This document shows, piece by piece, positions 60,065 through 64,000 of a stretch of 64,000 nucleotides of DNA. Under the pieces are notes generated by a model. It did not search any database and was not told the DNA's origin. It saw only the letters and a list, made by a program, of their open reading frames with translations. Within the stretch, counting starts at the first letter, position 1; each line of letters opens with the position of its first letter. A program made the translations under genes and the position numbers. The DNA lies in assembly GCA_050950205.1 (NCBI GenBank), contig JBMNHF010000020.1:124001-188000 (forward strand), read 5' to 3'. The DNA comes from WRAV01 sp050950205 (GTDB lineage: Bacteria; Bacillota; Clostridia; Oscillospirales; Ruminococcaceae).

Positions 60065-61759
60065 CTATGCTGTCTTTCCACTTTTGTCTTTTTCCCGCTG
60101 GGCAAGGAGCTTGGTCGCCCACTCCCGCAGCTTGTATTTTTGGATTTTGCCACTGGCGGTCATAGGGAACTCATCCATAAACTCCACATAGCTGGGTACC
60201 TTGTGGCGGGCCATATTCTCCCGCACAAAATCCTTGATCTCCTCTGCGGTGCACTCGGTGACAAAATCCCGCAGCTTGACGCAGGCCATAATCTCCTCGC
60301 CGTAAATTTTGCTGGGTACCCCAATGACCTGAACGTCCTTTACCTTGGGGTGGCGATAGAGCAGCTCTTCAATTTCCTTGGGGTAGATGTTCTCGCCGCC
60401 CCGGATAATCATATCCTTAATACGGCCGGTGATGCGGTAGTTGCCGTTTTCATCCACCGTTGCCAAATCCCCGGTATGGAGCCAGCCGTCCTCATCAATG
60501 GCCTGACGGGTGGCTTCTTCCATCTTGTAGTAGCCCTTCATAATATTGTAGCCCCGGGCACAGAATTCACCTTGGCCCTCTCCCGGCCCAATTTCCTCTC
60601 CCGTTTCGGGGTTGATGATTTTGCACTCCACTCCCGGCAAAGCCCGGCCTACGGTGTTGACCTTGGTGTCAAAATCATCGTCGGCGGTGGTCTGGGTGCA
60701 GCCGGGAGAGGATTCGGTCTGCCCAAAGACAATGGTGATGTCCTTCATGCCCATCTTTTCGATGACCAGCTCCATGGCCTTGGCGGGACAAGGAGAACCA
60801 GCCATGATGCCGGTGCGCAGCTTGGGAAACTTGTATTTGGGGAATTCGGGATGCTCAAATACGGCGATAAACATGGTGGGCACCCCGTTGACAGCGGTAC
60901 ATTCTTCGTCCTGGCAAGCCTGCATCAGCTTGATGGGGTTGTAGTATTCCAAGGGCACCATGGAACTTGCATGGGTGACGCAGGCGGTGATGGACAGCAC
61001 CAGGCCAAAACAGTGGAAGAAGGGAACGGGAATACACAGTTTATCTTCCTCGGTGAACTTCATCCGATCCCCGATGCACATGCCGTTGTTGATGATGTTG
61101 TAGTGGGTGAGCATCACTCCCTTGGGGAAGCCTGTGGTGCCGGAGGTGTACTGCATATTGATGATATCGTGATGATGCAGGCTGTCCCCCACCATCTTCA
61201 GCTGCTGGTCGGGAATCACCCGGCCCATCTCCTCCACCTGCTCCCAAGCAAACATTCCCTTGGGGGTTTTGCTCTCGCCGATATACACAATGGACTGGAG
61301 GTGGGGGAACTCGTTGTTGTGATAGGTTCCGGGATAGTATTGGCTCAGGTCGGGGAGCAGCTTGTAGATGGTTTCCACATAATCCACATCTTTAAAGCCT
61401 TGGGTCATCACCAGCACCTTGGTGTCGCTCTGTTTGAGCAGGTACTGAAGCTCAAATACCTTGTAGTTGGTGTTGACGGTAACCAGCACCGCTCCGATTT
61501 TTGCGGTGGCAAAGAAGGTGATAAGCCATTCGGGGACATTGGTGGCCCAGATGGCAACTTTGTCACCTTTTTTGACGCCCATCTTGATAAAGCCCTTGGC
61601 AACTTTGTCGCATTCCTCGTTAAATTCTTTCCAAGTGCGCTGATAGTCCCGGTCGATATACTTAATAGCCTGCCGATCGGGGAAACGGGCTGCAACATCA
61701 TCCAGCAATTTTCCAAAAGTTATTTCCTTAAAGGGTTTTGTAATAGGTGTGGTAGTCAT
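60065..61759 (-). CDS. AMP-forming acyl-CoA synthetase
   Basis: The 564-residue enzyme belongs to the adenylate-forming (ANL) family: P-loop-like YTSGTTGFPKGVMLTHYN near residue 210, FGQTESSPGC, the hinge GRIKDMIIRGGENIYPKEIE and the C-terminal catalytic Lys in ASGKIQKYKL. Overall it resembles FadD/acyl-CoA synthetase family members that activate short, medium or branched acids. GGAGGAG precedes the ATG. It is the only gene behind a T-box riboswitch, so its expression should rise when an amino acid is short. The acid substrate is unknown. Confidence 0.9.
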   Translation of the reverse strand: MTTTPITKPFKEITFGKLLDDVAARFPDRQAIKYIDRDYQRTWKEFNEECDKVAKGFIKMGVKKGDKVAIWATNVPEWLITFFATAKIGAVLVTVNTNYKVFELQYLLKQSDTKVLVMTQGFKDVDYVETIYKLLPDLSQYYPGTYHNNEFPHLQSIVYIGESKTPKGMFAWEQVEEMGRVIPDQQLKMVGDSLHHHDIINMQYTSGTTGFPKGVMLTHYNIINNGMCIGDRMKFTEEDKLCIPVPFFHCFGLVLSITACVTHASSMVPLEYYNPIKLMQACQDEECTAVNGVPTMFIAVFEHPEFPKYKFPKLRTGIMAGSPCPAKAMELVIEKMGMKDITIVFGQTESSPGCTQTTADDDFDTKVNTVGRALPGVECKIINPETGEEIGPGEGQGEFCARGYNIMKGYYKMEEATRQAIDEDGWLHTGDLATVDENGNYRITGRIKDMIIRGGENIYPKEIEELLYRHPKVKDVQVIGVPSKIYGEEIMACVKLRDFVTECTAEEIKDFVRENMARHKVPSYVEFMDEFPMTASGKIQKYKLREWATKLLAQREKDKSGKTA

Positions 61760-61806
61760 AGCGCTCCTCCTTGATACAAATATCTATTTGCATTTTAGGG
61801 GGAAGA

Positions 61807-62085
61807 CAAAAACAGCTTTCGCCTTCCCAAAAGGAAGACGAAAGCTGCAAATACACTTCCGCGGTACCACTTCCATTGGCACGTTACCGTGCCCGCTCTG
61901 TCACGTCTTACGGCGAAAGCCATCTCAACGCGCTCCCCTTGTATCGGTGGGGAAATCCGTCCTCGCCTACTATGGTTCAGCTCGGCTGCTCAGGGGTGAG
62001 TTCTTCCGCCTCGAACCTGCCGCATCCCAGCAACCGCGGCTCTCTGGAAGGTTCTTGGACGGGGTACTATTCCCCATCAACGCAT
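61807..62085 (-). promoter_or_regulatory. T-box riboswitch, apparent Leu (CUC) specifier
   Basis: The minus-strand leader contains the T-box landmarks in order. They are AGAGAG (62045-62040), the Stem I distal part, GAA-CTC-ACC with specifier CTC at 62000-61998 and AGTAGGC of the Stem II region. The T-box sequence AAGTGGTACCGCGG (61872-61859) has the TGG that pairs with the tRNA ACCA end. The terminator CAGCTTTCGTCTTCC/GGAAGGCGAAAGCTG (61847-61813) with TTTTT follows. The specifier predicts uncharged tRNA-Leu(GAG). Such switches normally control tRNA synthetase or amino-acid genes; here only an acyl-CoA synthetase follows. Confidence 0.92.
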
Positions 62086-62110
62086 TGGCACTATTCTTAT
62101 CTTACCGCTT

Positions 62111-62139
62111 ATCTTAACATGGTAAATTTCGTTTGTCAA
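62111..62139 (-). promoter_or_regulatory. Promoter of the T-box/acyl-CoA synthetase unit
   Basis: On the minus strand TTGACA (62139-62134) and TAAGAT (62116-62111) are 17 nt apart, just upstream of the T-box leader. Confidence 0.8.
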
Positions 62140-62218
62140 CTATAAAAATCTTTGTTTAACCTTTTGATAAAATGTACACAAAGCTGGCCGAACCAGACAA
62201 GGTTTGTTCTGTGCGAAT

Positions 62219-62725
62219 TTATGGAAGCATATCGCCGTAATCGGCCATTTCCTGTCCCACCAGCAGTTTGGAATCCAGAAGAAGCACAATCTTGTCCCCC
62301 AGTTTTCCGATTCCGTTAATATAGCTGGCATGTTTGGTTCCCATGGCGGGGCGGGGGGAAATATCCTCGGCGGGAATTTCCAAAACTTCCTTCACCGCAT
62401 CCACAATAATGCCCACCTGACCTTGTTCGGTCTCCAGAATGATGATGCAGGTGCGCTCGTTATAGGTCTGTTCCGCCTTGCCGAACCTTAGATTGACGTC
62501 GATGATGGGAACCACCGTTCCCCGCATGTTGATCACGCCTTTGACATGGGCAGGCAGTTCGGGAACCGGCGTAATTTCCTGCATTTGAATGATGCCGTTG
62601 ACATTGCGGATGGAAAGCCCAAATGTCTGGTTTTCTACCAAAAAGGTCAGGTACTTGTTGGCCATGTCGGCACCCACATCTTCTGTCTGCAGCAGGTGTT
62701 GGATACCGGAAAACTGGTTGCTCAT
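62219..62725 (-). CDS. cheW: Chemotaxis coupling protein CheW
   Basis: The 168-residue protein has the CheW core: KYLTFLVENQTFGLSIRNVN, GVINMRGTVVPIIDVNLRFG and VGIIVDAVKEVLEI. CheW links chemoreceptors to the kinase CheA. AAGGAGG precedes the ATG. It is 56 nt downstream of two flagellar-type genes, consistent with a motile organism. Confidence 0.93.
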   Translation of the reverse strand: MSNQFSGIQHLLQTEDVGADMANKYLTFLVENQTFGLSIRNVNGIIQMQEITPVPELPAHVKGVINMRGTVVPIIDVNLRFGKAEQTYNERTCIIILETEQGQVGIIVDAVKEVLEIPAEDISPRPAMGTKHASYINGIGKLGDKIVLLLDSKLLVGQEMADYGDMLP

Positions 62726-62781
62726 AAATAGCCCTCCTTGATGTGTTTCTGTTTTAACGGCTTAACCCTTTGTTCCTAACA

Positions 62782-63090
62782 TTACAGGGGCGGTTTGATG
62801 GATTGGGAAGCGGTGAGAACCGCCAAATACACATCCACCACCATTTGATACAGCTCGGGTGGTACCTCCTGCCCCAGCCTCAGCCCGGAAAGCAGGGTGG
62901 CGGCGGTGTCGTCGTGGTAAACGGATATGCCCGCCTCGTCGGCAATTTCTACAATCTTCTGTGCCACATAGCCGCTTCCGGCCGCCACCACCACCGGGGC
63001 AGCATTTTGGTCGGCGTTGTATTTCAGGGCAGCAACCTTCAGGCTGCGCAGGTTGCCCTGCTCTTTTTTGTTTTGCTCAGATCCTGACAT
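62782..63090 (-). CDS. FlhB-like export-switch C-terminal domain protein (YlqH-like)
   Basis: The 102-residue protein matches only the cytoplasmic C-terminal domain of FlhB/YscU: VAALKYNADQNAAPVVVAAG, KIVEIADEAGISVYHD and GQEVPPELYQMVVDVYLAVL. The membrane part is absent, as in B. subtilis YlqH. The NPTH autocleavage site of true FlhB is replaced by NADQ. ATG 63090 overlaps the upstream gene. Its role may be to modulate flagellar export specificity. Confidence 0.85.
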   Translation of the reverse strand: MSGSEQNKKEQGNLRSLKVAALKYNADQNAAPVVVAAGSGYVAQKIVEIADEAGISVYHDDTAATLLSGLRLGQEVPPELYQMVVDVYLAVLTASQSIKPPL

Positions 63091-64000
63091 CGATGCCCAC
63101 CTTTCTGTCCAGAAGTTTGGGGAACACCTGGACAATACTGTGATGACTCACCAGCTCATCCACCTCAAACCCGGTGAGGGTATAGCCATGCACCAGCATC
63201 AAATCGGCCAGAGAGCGCTTGATGCGGCGCAAGGGCTCCACCAGCCCCTCGGAGCACCACATGGAAAACTCCACTCTGCGGCCACTTTCCAAAAACTGCA
63301 TCTCCATAGAGCCAATGGATTCCGATTCCACCGAGAGGAAGATTTTTCTGGCACGCCCTTCCTCCCCGCCGCCTTTGGGGCGCTCGTTGCTGTCGGGGTC
63401 CACATACATTTCGGAGTAAACCCGGCCGTTGGGGGTGTCCATGGGAAGAATAAAGTGGAGCACATTCATCATGGAGCTTTGATTTTGCAACAGGGAGAGC
63501 AGCAGGCTTTCGGCCTGACGCAGAGCCGCCGGAGAGGCATCGGGGTTGTGCAGAGTTTGGGAAACCACGGTAGCCAGCTTGCCAAGCACCTGATTTTCGG
63601 CAAATTTTGCCCGGTTTGCATCCCGTACCAAAGACTCATGGAGGTTGGACTCAAAATGTTCTCCCACATTGGCCACCCGGGACAACGTATCGATCAGGCG
63701 GCTTACCCCCTCTTCCAGAGCTTGGGGGGTACCCTTGTCCACCCGAACAATGTTGTGAACCACCACCATCACCAGATCCCGGATGCCCTCGCTTTGGTGG
63801 TACTTGACCACCACCTCCCCCAACAGGGGAAGCAGGTTGTTTTTGAGCACCTTGGCCGCTTCGGCGGGTTCCACCCCCAGCCGGTTGTCAGAGTAGGCGG
63901 AAAGCCCCGGATCCCGGCGCAGCTGCTCCAATAAAGCCAGCTCCTCCTCGGTGAGAGGATTTCCCGTCACCGGGTGAAGATCTGGGGTTTCGGGATTGGG
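63077..64000 (-). CDS. YlqG/FliK-like flagellar protein, 5' end missing
   Basis: At least 307 residues are visible; the frame stays open to the window edge (…PDLHPVTGNPLTEEEL), so the start lies outside. The C-terminal part (VYSEMYVDPDS, KIFLSVESESIGSMEMQFLE, RRIKRSLADLMLVHGYTLTG) resembles the hook-length-control FliK C-terminal pattern. Pairing with an FlhB-like small protein matches the ylqG-ylqH gene pair. The identification is tentative because FliK-like proteins are poorly conserved. Confidence 0.55.
   Translation of the reverse strand, partial: PNPETPDLHPVTGNPLTEEELALLEQLRRDPGLSAYSDNRLGVEPAEAAKVLKNNLLPLLGEVVVKYHQSEGIRDLVMVVVHNIVRVDKGTPQALEEGVSRLIDTLSRVANVGEHFESNLHESLVRDANRAKFAENQVLGKLATVVSQTLHNPDASPAALRQAESLLLSLLQNQSSMMNVLHFILPMDTPNGRVYSEMYVDPDSNERPKGGGEEGRARKIFLSVESESIGSMEMQFLESGRRVEFSMWCSEGLVEPLRRIKRSLADLMLVHGYTLTGFEVDELVSHHSIVQVFPKLLDRKVGIDVRI

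Noticed and set aside
60140..61774. 544-residue plus-strand frame opposite the acyl-CoA synthetase
   Set aside because: It is an antisense shadow with His/Gly/Val-rich composition and no recognisable domain.

Overview
The window looks like a chromosomal segment of an anaerobic, endospore-forming Clostridia bacterium, probably of the Oscillospiraceae/Ruminococcaceae group. The evidence is Firmicutes-type Shine-Dalgarno sequences and TTGACA/TATAAT promoters, the forespore sigma factor SigG, butyrate kinase, a nine-subunit V-type ATPase with a Na+-type rotor ring, IreB, GdpP, RNase J and a T-box riboswitch. No rRNA, CRISPR array, insertion sequence or prophage was seen. Genus and species cannot be assigned from the sequence alone.

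Layout. 1-10140 is an accessory-looking metabolic block. A YcxB-like membrane protein (cut by the window edge) follows a LacI-type regulator fused to a solute-binding-protein domain. Divergent from these is a 2H-phosphoesterase-tctB-tctA-tctC operon (tripartite tricarboxylate transporter). Next comes an EPSP-synthase homologue behind a hairpin-rich leader, then an FAD-dependent oxidoreductase. 10414-19263 carries tRNA-Trp and a V-ATPase operon in the archaeal order H-I-K-E-C-F-A-B-D (minus strand). 19374-29891 is housekeeping: gdpP-rplI-dnaB-tilS-hpt-ftsH and RNase J, all minus strand. 30340-32659 is a sugar-nucleotidyltransferase/phosphohexomutase-like fusion split by an apparent 1-nt frameshift.

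33043-36725 reads plus: a G5/3D cell-wall protein, then ydcF-ilvN-like-buk. 36797-40181 reads minus: recA-recX-rimO and a zinc-ribbon membrane protein. 40452-47410 holds a secreted metallopeptidase, an Spx/ArsC-like protein, a DUF3892 protein, an ApbE lipoprotein, ComFB, adenosine deaminase, an Fe-S aldo/keto reductase, ireB, initiator tRNA and an unlisted 58-aa ORF. 47487-55536 contains a sirtuin, a yitT-pstS-pstC-pstA-pstB-phoU operon, an alpha/beta-hydrolase and sigG. 55758-58869 is an amino-sugar module (nagA, nagB, LacI regulator). The end holds a CPBP-family membrane protein, an acyl-CoA synthetase under a T-box riboswitch, and a chemotaxis/flagellar trio (CheW, FlhB-like, FliK/YlqG-like).

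Most unusual points. A T-box with an apparent Leu (CUC) specifier precedes an acyl-CoA synthetase rather than a tRNA synthetase or a classical amino-acid gene. A LacI regulator carries a cytoplasmic solute-binding domain beside a Tct transporter. PstS has its two halves in permuted order. RNase J has an about 155-residue basic tail containing an AT-hook-like motif. A multi-hairpin leader lies upstream of an EPSP-synthase-like gene with an unusual substitution. All functions are inferred by reading the sequence; no database search was run.
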